Assembly (NCBI RefSeq): GCF_001642795.1
Contig: NZ_LKEH01000030.1
Span: 99,813-147,829 of the forward strand
Length of the DNA: 48,017 nucleotides
Direction: 5' to 3'
Source of the DNA: Pseudomonas viridiflava
Lineage (GTDB): Bacteria; Pseudomonadota; Gammaproteobacteria; Pseudomonadales; Pseudomonadaceae
Part shown: in pieces, positions 23,573-31,565 of the stretch
How the letters are laid out: every line of letters begins with the position of its first letter
Position numbering within the stretch: position 1 is the stretch's first letter
Position numbers and translations under genes: made by a program
Notes under the pieces: generated by a model
What the model saw: the letters and a program-made list of their open reading frames with translations, nothing else
Told to the model about the DNA's origin: nothing
The model's database searches: none

Positions 23573-24064
23573 ATGACCGATCAACCGAACAACGGCGCCG
23601 TGGCCAACGAAGAAGAAAACGCTCCGCAATTCTCCCTGCAGCGTATCTATGTTCGCGACCTGTCTTTCGAAGCACCGAAAAGCCCGGCGATCTTCCGCCA
23701 GGAATGGACACCGACTGTCAGCCTCGACCTCAACACCCGTCAGAAGCCGCTGGAAGGCGACTTCTACGAAGTGGTGCTGACCCTGTCCGTGACCGTCAAC
23801 AACGGTGATGAAGTCGCCTTCATCGTTGAAGTGCAACAGGCCGGTATCTTCCTGATCAAGGGCTTGGACGACGCTTCGATGAGCCACACCCTGGGCGCAT
23901 TCTGCCCGAACATCCTGTTCCCTTACGCTCGCGAAGCCATCGACAACCTGGTTGTCCGCGGTTCGTTCCCTGCGTTGATGCTGGCCCCGGTGAACTTCGA
24001 CGCGCTGTACGCACAGGAACTGCAACGCATGCAGGAAGCCGGCGAAACGCCGACTGTTCAGTAA
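23573..24064 (+). CDS. secB: Protein-export chaperone SecB
   Basis: A 163-residue cytosolic tetrameric chaperone that keeps preproteins unfolded and hands them to SecA. Family segments are FSLQRIYVRDLSFEAP at the start, QEWTPTVSLDLNT, and the C-terminal FPYAREAIDNLVVRGSFPALMLAPVNFDALY. GAAGGATCCGAA upstream of the ATG provides the ribosome-binding site. A strong terminator follows. Confidence 0.97.
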   Translation: MTDQPNNGAVANEEENAPQFSLQRIYVRDLSFEAPKSPAIFRQEWTPTVSLDLNTRQKPLEGDFYEVVLTLSVTVNNGDEVAFIVEVQQAGIFLIKGLDDASMSHTLGAFCPNILFPYAREAIDNLVVRGSFPALMLAPVNFDALYAQELQRMQEAGETPTVQ

Positions 24065-24081
24065 GCGTTACGGCTGAATGT

Positions 24082-24109
24082 AAAAAAGCGCCTTTCGGGG
24101 CGCTTTTTT
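24082..24109 (+). terminator. Terminator of yibN-grxC-secB
   Basis: AAAAAAGCGCC and GGCGCTTTTTT pair around a short TTTCG loop. It is symmetric, so it could also stop leftward trmL transcripts from the far side of the repeat zone. Confidence 0.9.
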
Positions 24110-24129
24110 GTGGGGCATATGTCTGTGGA

Positions 24130-24226
24130 CCGACACAGCGCCGTCTTGCCGCCTCCCACAGTTCGGTGTTTGGATCGTTCCCATGCTCCAGAGTAGTAAC
24201 GCCTCTCAGGACGCTTCGCGTCCGCC
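24130..24226. repeat. Partial REP module joined to a family II repeat unit
   Basis: A half REP element (TCTTGCCGCCTCCCACAG, about 24144-24161) is followed by a family II unit at 24173-24226 (GATCGTTCCCATGCTC ... GGACGCTTCGCGTCC). It lies between the convergent secB and trmL genes. Confidence 0.7.
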
Positions 24227-24233
24227 TGAGGAG

Positions 24234-24689
24234 TTACGCAAACCCATGCTGCCGCCACGCCTCGTAAACGGCCACGGCGACGGTATTGGACAGGTTCAGG
24301 CTGCGGCAGCCTTCACGCATGGGCAGGCGCAGGCGGTGGTCGCCGCTCAGCGAGTCGAGAATATCGGCAGGCAGGCCCCGGCTTTCCGGACCGAACAGAA
24401 ACGCATCGCCCGGCTCGAAACTGACATCATGAAACGGTCGCGAGCCCTTGGTGGTGAAGGCGAACAGCCGTGGGTTGCCGATCTTTTCCAGACAACTGGC
24501 CAGGTCGGCGTGCGTCTGCAGCGTGGCATACTCGTGATAGTCGAGACCCGCCCGGCGCAGGCGTTTATCGTCCAGCTCGAAACCCAACGGTTCGATCAAA
24601 TGCAGGGTGCAGCCACTGTTGGCGCACAGTCTGATGACATTGCCGGTATTCGGCGGAATTTCTGGTTGAAAAAGGATGACGTGAAACAT
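24234..24689 (-). CDS. trmL: tRNA (cytidine/uridine(34)-2'-O)-methyltransferase TrmL
   Basis: A 151-residue SPOUT methyltransferase that methylates the wobble ribose of tRNA-Leu isoacceptors. The SPOUT motifs are complete: NTGNVIRLCANSG (residues 14-26), FGPESRGLP, and MREGCRSLNLSNTVAVAVYEA forming the trefoil-knot SAM site. Length matches E. coli TrmL (157). The start at 24689 (MFHVILFQPEIPPNTG) is the family N-terminus; the frame continues 40 codons upstream into the divergent gene. It is divergent from the small membrane-protein gene with only 25 bp between starts. Confidence 0.95.
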   Translation of the reverse strand: MFHVILFQPEIPPNTGNVIRLCANSGCTLHLIEPLGFELDDKRLRRAGLDYHEYATLQTHADLASCLEKIGNPRLFAFTTKGSRPFHDVSFEPGDAFLFGPESRGLPADILDSLSGDHRLRLPMREGCRSLNLSNTVAVAVYEAWRQHGFA

Positions 24690-24714
24690 GCACGGCTCCG
24701 AACAAAAGGACGGG

Positions 24715-25128
24715 ATGCATTCTACCCCTGAAGAGGACCCCAGACCGAAGCTATGGCCGCGTGTTCTTGGTTCGATGGCCATTGTCGGCTTCACTATTGG
24801 CACAATCATCGGTCGCCTGCAGCAACCTGTGCCGGTTGAACTGGAGCAGATTGAAGAGCTGCCGACGGGGCTGGCGCTGTGGTTCGACGAAGAGCCCCGC
24901 TATGAGGGCCGCACGGTGGACGGCGCAGTAGTGCTCAGGCTCGATGCTTCAGGACGGCCGTGGAGCGGCCAATTGCGATTCGACAGCAAGGTTGCGCGCT
25001 GGAAGCTGGAACGAGGGGAGAAGGGGTTGGTGCTGACGCTCCTGGCGGCCCGTCCACTTCAGGGCGACTGGCGCACTGAGAGGGTGGACGGGCGCTGGAG
25101 ACTGGAGGTCAGTCTCCGGGAGGAATAA
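24715..25128 (+). CDS. Hypothetical small membrane-anchored protein
   Basis: A 137-residue protein of unknown function. A short polar N-terminus (HSTPEEDPRPK) is followed by one membrane helix at about residues 16-34 (VLGSMAIVGFTIGTIIG). A soluble beta-rich domain follows, with ALWFDEEPRYEGRTVDGAVVLRL and WRTERVDGRWRLEVSLREE at the end. The start at 24715 is preceded by AAAAGGA five bases away and is better than the in-frame ATG at 24688, which overlaps the trmL start. It is conserved-looking but I recognise no named domain. Confidence 0.75.
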   Translation: MHSTPEEDPRPKLWPRVLGSMAIVGFTIGTIIGRLQQPVPVELEQIEELPTGLALWFDEEPRYEGRTVDGAVVLRLDASGRPWSGQLRFDSKVARWKLERGEKGLVLTLLAARPLQGDWRTERVDGRWRLEVSLREE

Positions 25129-25406
25129 AAGAGGGGATTCCCCGGCCTGCCTGTACCAAGGTCCCCAAAACTGGTGATGTAATATCTATTGCAGGCAGCG
25201 TGCCAGTTTTGAAAAAGAAGCGATAAAACCGGTGTTAATCCCTCGAAAGCCAGCGTTTGGCGGGTTTTGAATAATTCGATAATGGTCGCCGAGTCTTTCA
25301 GCTGCTCCGGCCGTGCAGCCCGCCGCCCCTATTTATGCACCCAATTTGCGCATCACAACGGTGCTCCACACCAAGCTGATGCAATTTGTGTCCAGAACCT
25401 GCCGAA
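25129..25406. other. Region where tauD would be expected, no gene seen
   Basis: 278 bp between the small membrane-protein gene and the tauC stop. In the usual tauABCD order, a taurine dioxygenase gene of about 830 bp would follow tauC here. No TauD-like peptide (H-x-D dioxygenase motif) is found in any leftward frame. The sequence is comparatively AT-rich with no long open frame. No clear terminator for the tau operon is seen. Confidence 0.6.
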
Positions 25407-26237
25407 TCAGTGATGCTGCCCGTGCCAAGGCACCAGCCGGCGTTGCAGTGCCCGCAGGCTCAGCTCCATGGCGAAGGCGATGATGGCGATGACCAGAATG
25501 CCCAACACCACGACATCGGTGACCAGAAACTGCGCCGCCGACTGCACCATGAACCCCAGCCCGCTGGTAGCGGCGATGAGTTCGGCGGCGACCAGTGTCG
25601 ACCAGCCCACGCCAAGCCCGATTCGAATGCCGGTCAGAATGTCCGGCAGCGCGCTGGGCAGGATGACGTGGCGAATCAGCTGCCAGCGTGTGGCGCCCAG
25701 CGATTGCGCGGCACGCACTCTGGCCGGATCGACCGTGCGCACGCCGGTTGCGGTGGCAATCGCGATCGGCGCGAAGATCGCCAGATAAATCAGCAGCACT
25801 TTGGAAAACTCGCCGATACCGAACCAGATCACGATCAGCGGCAGGTAGGCCAGCGGCGGGATAGGGCGGTAGAACTCGATCAGCGGGTCCAGAATGCCCT
25901 GCGCGATACGGTTGTGGCCGATGGCAATTCCTACCGGAATGGCCGTCAGGATCGCTGCGCCCAGACCCAGGCCGATACGTTGCAGGCTGGCGCCCAGATG
26001 CTGCCAGAGCGTTGAATCCATGTAGCCCTTGGTCAGCAGCAGCCAGGCTTTTTCCAGTACGGCCGAGGGCGGCGGCAAAAACAATGGCTCGATCCATTCT
26101 GCCGCAGTCACGGCCCACCACAGGGTCAGCAGCACCACGAGGGTCACGACGCTGATAGCGCGAGTGCTCAGGTATAAGCGCGGCCTGCGTGCCGAAATAC
26201 CGGGTTTGATCGGGTTGCTCAGTTCATAGCTGCTCAT
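25407..26237 (-). CDS. tauC: Taurine-type ABC transporter permease
   Basis: A 276-residue inner-membrane permease with about six membrane helices. The BPD_transp_1 coupling loop reads AAQSLGATRWQLIRHVILPS (residues about 173-192). LPPPSAVLEKAWLLL and YRPIPPLAYLPLIVIWFG are typical of the TauC/SsuC/NrtB group. It overlaps tauB by 4 nt (ATGA), so translation is coupled. It is last in the tauABC operon; the dioxygenase gene tauD is missing downstream. Confidence 0.93.
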   Translation of the reverse strand: MSSYELSNPIKPGISARRPRLYLSTRAISVVTLVVLLTLWWAVTAAEWIEPLFLPPPSAVLEKAWLLLTKGYMDSTLWQHLGASLQRIGLGLGAAILTAIPVGIAIGHNRIAQGILDPLIEFYRPIPPLAYLPLIVIWFGIGEFSKVLLIYLAIFAPIAIATATGVRTVDPARVRAAQSLGATRWQLIRHVILPSALPDILTGIRIGLGVGWSTLVAAELIAATSGLGFMVQSAAQFLVTDVVVLGILVIAIIAFAMELSLRALQRRLVPWHGQHH

Positions 26238-27019
26238 GCCTGCTGCTCTCGGGCGCGTTGCGAGAATACGCTGGCCAGCACGTGCTCGCGGGTATCGATG
26301 AAGCGCGGATCGGATTTGATCGCCCGTGCGGACTCTCCAGCGCTGTAACGTTGGCCGAAGTCCAGGCGCAGGTGTTCGGCGATGCGTCCCGGATTGGGCG
26401 CGAGCAGGATCAGGTCTGTGGCCAGAAACACCGCTTCTTCTATGTCGTGGGTGATCAGGAACACCGGTTTGGCCGTGCGTTGCCAGACCTGCAGCAAAAG
26501 CTCCTGCATGCTTTCGCGGGTAAAGGCATCCAGCGCGCCGAACGGCTCGTCCATCAAAAGCACTCGGGGGTCTGCGGCCATCGCCCGTGCCAGACCAACA
26601 CGCTGGCGTTGTCCGCCGGACAGTTGCCAGATGCGCCGTCTTTCAAAGCCGCTCAGGTCCACCAGCGCGAGCATGTCCCGCCCCTTCGCTTCCCGTTCGG
26701 CCCGACCGATGCCAGCCAGCTCCAGGCCGAAAGCGACGTTGGCCAGCACGTCCTGCCAAGGCAGCAAGGCATCGTCCTGAAACACGACGCCGCGTTCGGC
26801 GCCTGGCCCTTCAACGTCTTTGCCGTCCAGCGTGATGCGTCCGGTGGCGGGCTTGATGAAGCCTGCTATCAGGTTCAGCAACGAGGTCTTGCCGCTGCCG
26901 GATGGCCCAAGTGCTACCAGCAATTGCTCGGGGCCAAGGCTCAGGTTGATGTCCGTCAGCACGGGCTGCGCTGCGCCGGGATACCGTGCGCCGATGCGCT
27001 CCAGCTTCAATAAGGCCAT
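26234..27019 (-). CDS. tauB: Taurine-type ABC transporter ATP-binding protein
   Basis: A 261-residue ABC ATPase. Walker A is LGPSGSGKTSLLN (about residues 38-50), the signature is LSGGQRQRVGLA, Walker B is VLLMDEPFGALDA, and the switch histidine is in LITHDIEEAV. LNLIAGFIKPATGRITLDG and QDDALLPWQDVL are typical of the taurine/nitrate/sulfonate subfamily. It lies 24 bp after tauA. Confidence 0.94.
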   Translation of the reverse strand: MALLKLERIGARYPGAAQPVLTDINLSLGPEQLLVALGPSGSGKTSLLNLIAGFIKPATGRITLDGKDVEGPGAERGVVFQDDALLPWQDVLANVAFGLELAGIGRAEREAKGRDMLALVDLSGFERRRIWQLSGGQRQRVGLARAMAADPRVLLMDEPFGALDAFTRESMQELLLQVWQRTAKPVFLITHDIEEAVFLATDLILLAPNPGRIAEHLRLDFGQRYSAGESARAIKSDPRFIDTREHVLASVFSQRAREQQA

Positions 27020-27043
27020 GGCCCTTTGCTCCTTCCGGGTCGA

Positions 27044-28021
27044 TCAGCGAGGGATGAATTTATCGGTCACGTAAGGCGAGTAATCAGGCAGCACGGCGTC
27101 GACCTTGCCTTGCTCCTTGAGGAAGGCGGCGGTTTTGGTCGCGGCTTCGATGGTGGGCGCACCGAGCAGCGCGGTCTGGTCCGCGGCCAGCGGATAAACG
27201 TTGCCCTGCAGCAGGCCGGGGATGTCTGCGGCCTTGGCACCGGAAAGCCGGGTCAGTTTGTCGATGTTGGACGCGTTGGCGATCCAGGCATTCGGGTCCT
27301 GGCGGTAGCTGGCGTAAGCGTCGAGCGTCACCTTGGCGAAGGCGCTGACCACGTCAGGGTGCTTGGCAGCGAAGTCCTTGCGCACGATCCAGGCGTCGAA
27401 GGTCGGTGCGCCGACCTTGGCCAGTTCGCCGGACGTAATAAGTACCTTGCCGGTTTCCTTGGCGACGCCCAGCGCCGGGTCCCAGACATAAGTGGCGTCA
27501 ATGTCGCCACGCTTCCATGCCGCAGCAATAGCCGGTGGCGCCAGATTCAGGATCGTCACCTTGGCGGGATCAATCTTCCAGTGCTTGAGCGCGGCCAGCA
27601 GGCTGTAGTGCCCGGTGGACACGAACGGCACGGCGATTTTCTTGCCGATCAGGTCCTGCGGCGAATTGATTCCCGACCCGTTGCGCGCCACCAACGCTTC
27701 TGCGGCGCCGATCTGGGTAGCGATCAGGAACGTCTCCACCGGCAGCTTGCGGGTGGCGGCTGCTGTTAACGGGCTAGAGCCCAGATAGCCGATCTGTACA
27801 TCGCCGGAAGCAATCGCTGTGATCACGTCAGCGCCATTCTCGAACTTGCGCCATGCGATTTTCGAGTCAGTGGCTTTTTCATAGGCATTGTCGGACTGGG
27901 CGACTTTGGCCGGGTCAACCGTGGTCTGGTAAGCCACGGTAAAGTCAGCCGCCTGAGCGATACAAGCCGCGCCCGTCAGCGACAACGCCGTCAGCAGGCG
28001 CAAGGGGAAGTGCAATTTCAT
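27044..28021 (-). CDS. tauA: Taurine-type ABC transporter substrate-binding protein
   Basis: A 325-residue periplasmic binding protein. The signal peptide is about residues 1-24 (ending CIAQA). The mature part starts ADFTVAYQTTVDPAKVAQ and contains GDVQIGYLGSSPLTAA and GDIDATYVWDPALG, both characteristic of TauA. It is first in tauABC with GGAG seven bases before the ATG. It is divergent from the porin at 28800, across a long AT-rich region. Sulfur-starvation control through CysB/Cbl-type regulators is known for the family but no site is proven here. Confidence 0.94.
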   Translation of the reverse strand: MKLHFPLRLLTALSLTGAACIAQAADFTVAYQTTVDPAKVAQSDNAYEKATDSKIAWRKFENGADVITAIASGDVQIGYLGSSPLTAAATRKLPVETFLIATQIGAAEALVARNGSGINSPQDLIGKKIAVPFVSTGHYSLLAALKHWKIDPAKVTILNLAPPAIAAAWKRGDIDATYVWDPALGVAKETGKVLITSGELAKVGAPTFDAWIVRKDFAAKHPDVVSAFAKVTLDAYASYRQDPNAWIANASNIDKLTRLSGAKAADIPGLLQGNVYPLAADQTALLGAPTIEAATKTAAFLKEQGKVDAVLPDYSPYVTDKFIPR

Positions 28022-28799
28022 GAGGTTGCTCCGAATCAGGCGGGCCGGGTATTGGCTGATCTGGAGCCTAAATGATCTAAGAATTGCTAAATAAATAACG
28101 TTTGAGCATTAGCTTAGAAACGGTTTTGTCTCTTTTTTGAGAATGCAAAACGGGCAATCCGCACATTCACGTCTATTCTGCATCTGCCAACTGGCTCACA
28201 TCGCTGGCGCAGGACAGTAAAACGGGCGATTTGTTCACGCATGCGCCCCTGTGGGGAGTGGTTCACGAGGCAAAACCGACCTTTTAATGACCTGAAAAAC
28301 CATTCTTCAAAAAAAATTTGAGGCGGGGGAGCGTGCGTCTGCGCAGTGATGACAACTGTAACATTTGATCCCTATTCTCTCCGAAGCTCCCGATCTACAA
28401 GGGTTTTAGCTGAGATGGCTAAAGGCTTTCTTTAGGTTGGGCGTGACCGGCGGGTCTTGAACTGGCCATTTGGTTGCACGAAACAGAACGATCTGACGAG
28501 CGGTAGCAAAATATATTTTGTGAATTAGCGAATTAGGTCGATACACTCCGTGACGTCGTGATTGACACGAGTTGTGACATATGCCGAAAAGTTATTGATT
28601 GGGGTTAATTGATTCCTTTCTGTTCTTCAGGGTTTTCACTACCGTCCAGCCACCGACATGCGCGGTCTAGTCATGCAGTCGGGGTGCACAGAAACCATTG
28701 ACCTCAAGGTCGGGCCTGTCACCTGCGCGAATCCATGGGTCAGGGCAAAAATGCCCGGCACCGTGGAAATAAAAAATTAGATTCACGAGGAGCGTTGCA
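28022..28799. other. Long divergent regulatory region between tauA and the porin gene
   Basis: 778 bp with no credible gene. It is much more AT-rich than its surroundings. It contains a perfect 14-bp palindrome (CAAAATATATTTTG, 28507-28520), a direct repeat GAATTAG / GAATTAG (28522-28535), and GTGACGTCGTG / GAGTTGTGACA nearby. On the tauA side CTAAATAAATAACGTTTGAG (28086-28105) is a candidate promoter/activator zone. The spacing implies a long 5' leader or upstream activator sites for the porin. Confidence 0.5.
28507..28520. promoter_or_regulatory. Perfect 14-bp AT-rich palindrome upstream of porin
   Basis: CAAAATATATTTTG reads the same on both strands, 280 bp before the porin start and about 490 bp before tauA. 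It is a candidate operator; the binding protein is unknown. Confidence 0.35.
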
Positions 28800-30146
28800 A
28801 TGAAGAAGTCCACCCTGGCCCTGGCCGTAACCGTTGGTGTATTGGCGCAACAGGCCGGTGCAGCTGGTTTCATCGAAGACAGTAAAGCGTCCGTTAGTTC
28901 TCGTACTCTGTATTTCAACAACGATTTTCGCGAAGGCACCAACGATAACCGCGAAACGGCCACCGGCCTGAAATTCGACTATCTGTCGGGCTTCACTCAA
29001 GGGACTGTTGGTTTTGGTCTGGACGCTCAGGCAGTGGTTGGCGTACACCTGGATGGCGGTCGCGGTCACCACCCGAACAACAGCACCATCGTTCCTAGCG
29101 ACACGGACGGTTCGGCTGTTAGTTCGTGGTCCCGTGCGGGCGCAAACGTCAAGGCACGCTTCTCGAAGACAGAGCTGAAGATCGGTAACGCTCTGGCCCC
29201 TAACCTGCCAATCCTTGTGAGCAACGACGGTCGTTTGCTGCCGCAGGCATTTCAGGGCGGCATCCTGACCTCCAAGGATCTGGACAACGTTACGTTCACT
29301 GGCGGTCAACTGAGCCAGTCCATCGGCCGTGCATCAAGCAACTGGACTGACCTGTCCATTGCTGGCGCTTCCCAGACCAGCGACGAATTCCGTTTCGCCG
29401 GTGCAGACTGGAAAGTTACCAAAGACCTGACCCTGCAGTACTACTACGCAAACCTGGAAGACTTCTACAAGCAACACTTCCTGGGTCTGGTTCACCTCTA
29501 CCAGATCGACGAAAACCAGTCTTTCAAGACTGACCTTCGCTATTTCAACAGCAGTTCAGATGGCAAGAACAGCCAGGGCACTGCTGGCTATCGCTTCAAC
29601 AACAACAACGGTTACGCCAAGAATGCCGGTGAAGTGGACAACCAGACCTGGTCTGCCATGTTCACCTACGCCTTGGGCGGTCACTCGTTCATGGTTGGTC
29701 ACCAGCAGGTAGGCGATGATGGCGGTATGGTTTACCTGGGCCAAGGCAGCGTGACTGACAGCCGCGGCCGTGCGGAAGGCAACGGCGGTTCCAGCTTCTA
29801 CCTGTTCACCGACTCGATGGTCAATGGCTTCAACCGCGCTGGTGAAAACACCACGTTCGGTCAGTACTCGTTCGACTTCGCTAAGGTCGGTGTTCCTGGC
29901 TTGAAAGCAGCGATCGCTTACCTCCACGCTGATGACATTCGTGGTAACACCCTCGCTACTCGTAACAACGACTACTCTGAGTGGGAACGCGACATGCGCG
30001 TTGACTACGTAGTCCAGAGCGGTCCGTTGAAAGGTTTTGGTACTACCGTGCGTCACGGTAGCTATCGCGCCGAAGACGGTCTGAATAACTCGGAAAATAC
30101 TGATCAGACCCGCATCATCTTCAACTACACCTACAACTTCATGTAA
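28800..30146 (+). CDS. OprD-family outer-membrane porin
   Basis: A 448-residue outer-membrane beta-barrel porin for small solutes. The signal peptide is about residues 1-21 (MKKSTLALAVTVGVLAQQAGA). The mature start, GFIEDSKASVSSRTLYFNNDFR, is the OprD family signature. Further OprD features are RAGANVKARFSKTELKIG, GRLLPQAFQGG, and the terminal strand NYTYNF-M (C-terminal Met after Phe). GAGGAG precedes the ATG. It sits between tauABC and lsfA-ssu, so sulfonate or other organosulfur uptake across the outer membrane is a reasonable inference, but OprD paralogues cannot be assigned substrates by eye. Confidence 0.93.
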   Translation: MKKSTLALAVTVGVLAQQAGAAGFIEDSKASVSSRTLYFNNDFREGTNDNRETATGLKFDYLSGFTQGTVGFGLDAQAVVGVHLDGGRGHHPNNSTIVPSDTDGSAVSSWSRAGANVKARFSKTELKIGNALAPNLPILVSNDGRLLPQAFQGGILTSKDLDNVTFTGGQLSQSIGRASSNWTDLSIAGASQTSDEFRFAGADWKVTKDLTLQYYYANLEDFYKQHFLGLVHLYQIDENQSFKTDLRYFNSSSDGKNSQGTAGYRFNNNNGYAKNAGEVDNQTWSAMFTYALGGHSFMVGHQQVGDDGGMVYLGQGSVTDSRGRAEGNGGSSFYLFTDSMVNGFNRAGENTTFGQYSFDFAKVGVPGLKAAIAYLHADDIRGNTLATRNNDYSEWERDMRVDYVVQSGPLKGFGTTVRHGSYRAEDGLNNSENTDQTRIIFNYTYNFM

Positions 30147-30165
30147 GTGTACTGAGTGTCAAAGG

Positions 30166-30186
30166 AACCCCGCCCCGTGCGGGGTT
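30166..30186 (+). terminator. Terminator of the porin gene
   Basis: AACCCCGC and GCGGGGTT pair around a 5-nt loop followed by TCTTTT, 19 bp past the porin stop. Confidence 0.85.
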
Positions 30187-30203
30187 TCTTTTGCCTGTTT
30201 TTT

Positions 30204-30236
30204 GATATTCGTTATCGATCTAATCAAAGCGATATC
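30204..30236. promoter_or_regulatory. AT-rich control region of lsfA with GATAT/ATATC dyad
   Basis: GATAT (30204-30208) and ATATC (30232-30236) flank TTCGTTATCGATCTAATC, which itself holds the inner dyad GAT-CTA-ATC. It lies 80-110 bp before lsfA. A sulfur-starvation activator such as CysB could act here; this is inference. Confidence 0.3.
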
Positions 30237-30315
30237 CATTCTTTTTAATTTGCTTCAGCGACAGGCAGAGTGGTCTTGACTGAAAGACTCAATCGAACAA
30301 GACAGGAGCCACACC

Positions 30316-30954
30316 ATGACACTGCGACTTGGCGATATCGCCCCCGACTTCGAACAGGACTCCAGCGAAGGCCGTATACGCTTTCATGAGTGGCTGGGCG
30401 ACAGCTGGGGTGTGTTGTTTTCCCATCCCGCAGACTTCACGCCGGTCTGCACCACTGAGCTGGGTTTCACGGCCAAATTGAAAGACGAGTTTGCCAGGCG
30501 CGGCGTCAAGGCCATTGCGCTGTCGGTGGATCCGGTGGACTCGCACGTCAAATGGATCGACGACATCAACACCACGCAGAACACCCAGGTCAATTTTCCG
30601 ATCCTGGCTGACGCGGACCGCAAGGTGTCCGACCTGTATGACCTGATTCATCCCAATGCCAGCGACACCCTCACCGTGCGCTCGCTGTTCGTGATCGATC
30701 CGAACAAAAAGGTACGCCTGACCATTACGTATCCCGCCAGCACCGGGCGTAATTTCCACGAGATTCTGCGGGTCATCGACTCCCTGCAATTGACCGACAA
30801 CTACAAGGTCGCCACGCCCGCCAACTGGGTGGATGGTGAGGACGTAGTGATCGTGCCTTCGATCAAGGACGAGGAAGAGATCAAGCAGCGCTTTCCCAAG
30901 GGCTACACGGCCGTCACGCCTTATCTGCGCCTGACGCCTCAGCCGAACCGCTGA
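30316..30954 (+). CDS. lsfA: 1-Cys peroxiredoxin, sulfate-starvation type (LsfA)
   Basis: A 212-residue Prx6-type thiol peroxidase. The peroxidatic Cys45 is in PADFTPVCTTE, and no other cysteine is present, so it is a true 1-Cys enzyme needing an external reductant. The C-terminal extension of the Prx6 group (VATPANWVDGEDVVIVPS, then FPKGYTAVTPYLRLTPQ) is complete. LsfA was first described as a sulfate-starvation protein in P. putida and gives peroxide resistance and virulence in P. aeruginosa. CAGGAG precedes the ATG. Its position between porin and ssu genes fits sulfur-limited expression. Confidence 0.95.
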   Translation: MTLRLGDIAPDFEQDSSEGRIRFHEWLGDSWGVLFSHPADFTPVCTTELGFTAKLKDEFARRGVKAIALSVDPVDSHVKWIDDINTTQNTQVNFPILADADRKVSDLYDLIHPNASDTLTVRSLFVIDPNKKVRLTITYPASTGRNFHEILRVIDSLQLTDNYKVATPANWVDGEDVVIVPSIKDEEEIKQRFPKGYTAVTPYLRLTPQPNR

Positions 30955-30982
30955 TTTACGATTCACCAAGCGTGGGGTATTC

Positions 30983-31006
30983 GGGCCGATGTATCGGCCC
31001 TTTTTT
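30983..31006 (+). terminator. Terminator of lsfA
   Basis: GGGCCGAT and ATCGGCCC pair with a 2-nt centre (effective loop 4 nt or more) and run into TTTTTT, 28 bp past the lsfA stop. Confidence 0.85.
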
Positions 31007-31067
31007 ATGCGCGGTTTTTGAGGACAGTCATGTTCGTTGCCCCTGTGTTCACTTGGAAATGTGACGC

Positions 31068-31117
31068 GGAGCGTCACGGGCTGCATACCCACGCGGAGCA
31101 CTCATCGTTATACACAA
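31068..31117. repeat. Family II repeat unit with conserved tail
   Basis: GTGACGCGGAGCGTCAC followed by CCCACGCGGAGC and then CTCATCGTTATACACAA (31101-31117). The 17-nt tail is identical, inverted, to 1828-1844. Confidence 0.7.
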
Positions 31118-31176
31118 GTCCGCAAAACGCGCAAAACGGGGGGCAAAACGAAAGTGACTGACTGAATGCATACCCC

Positions 31177-31262
31177 GTGGGAGGCGGCTTGCCGACGATG
31201 GCGTCCGTTCAGTCACTGATAGGTCGCTTCAGAAAAAGCATCGCCGGCAAGCCGCCTCCCAC
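31177..31262. repeat. REPIN: two inverted REP modules
   Basis: GTGGGAGGCGGCTTGCCGAC (from 31177) and its inverted partner GGCAAGCCGCCTCCCAC (to 31262) enclose about 40 bp. This is the same two-module hairpin that forms part of the elements at 7013 and 13245, here without the third module. Confidence 0.88.
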
Positions 31263-31286
31263 AGTCCGTGGTCGCAGCAAGACTCG

Positions 31287-31391
31287 GGTATAACGCTGAG
31301 CACAAGCATGGGCATGATCGGCTTGCTTCAGATCACGCTGATCGTTCCTACGCTCCTCGTGGTAACGCCGCTCAGGACGCTCCGCGTCCGA
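31287..31391. repeat. Family II repeat units near ssuA
   Basis: A diverged tail copy (GTATAACGCTGAGC, 31291-31304) is followed by a unit at about 31336-31391 with GATCGTTCCTACGCTC and GGACGCTCCGCGTCC. The same order of parts is found at 24173-24226. Confidence 0.7.
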
Positions 31392-31454
31392 CCTTGAAGC
31401 GACACGGCACCTCCAGATTCATGATGGGTTCAAAGCGACGGCCTGTATATCTCC

Positions 31455-31505
31455 ATATGGAATAACCAAATGAATAAATAAGATTTATAGATATAAAAAA
31501 TCACT
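31455..31505 (+). promoter_or_regulatory. AT-rich promoter zone of the ssuACBF operon
   Basis: A strongly AT-rich run about 60-110 bp upstream of ssuA includes TGAATAAATAAGATTTATAG and GATATAAAAAATC. TATAGA or TATAAA could serve as -10. AATAAATAA also occurs upstream of tauA, on the plus strand near 28091-28099. Joint control of both operons is inferred, not shown. Confidence 0.35.
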
Positions 31506-31565
31506 GTTACTGTCTCCTTCATTCCGGCGGTCCCCGCCACCCAATACCCGGTAAAGGAGCGCGCC

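Larger units (their letters stand above)
30955..31565. other. Repeat-filled gap between lsfA and ssuA (ssuE position)
   Basis: 611 bp with no gene. It contains the lsfA terminator, two or three family II repeat units, one REPIN, and finally an AT-rich ssuA promoter zone (31455-31505). In the ssuEADCBF order described for P. putida, ssuE would lie here. No flavodoxin-like peptide remains in any frame. Confidence 0.65.

Noticed and set aside
25333..26121. Possible tauD remnant in the minus-strand frame downstream of tauC
   Set aside because: The frame is the +1 shadow of tauC. No dioxygenase motif is found in it or in the 278-bp gap.
31068..31391. CRISPR-like array
   Set aside because: Repeats are few, unequal in spacing, inverted relative to one another and match REP-type elements; no cas genes are nearby.
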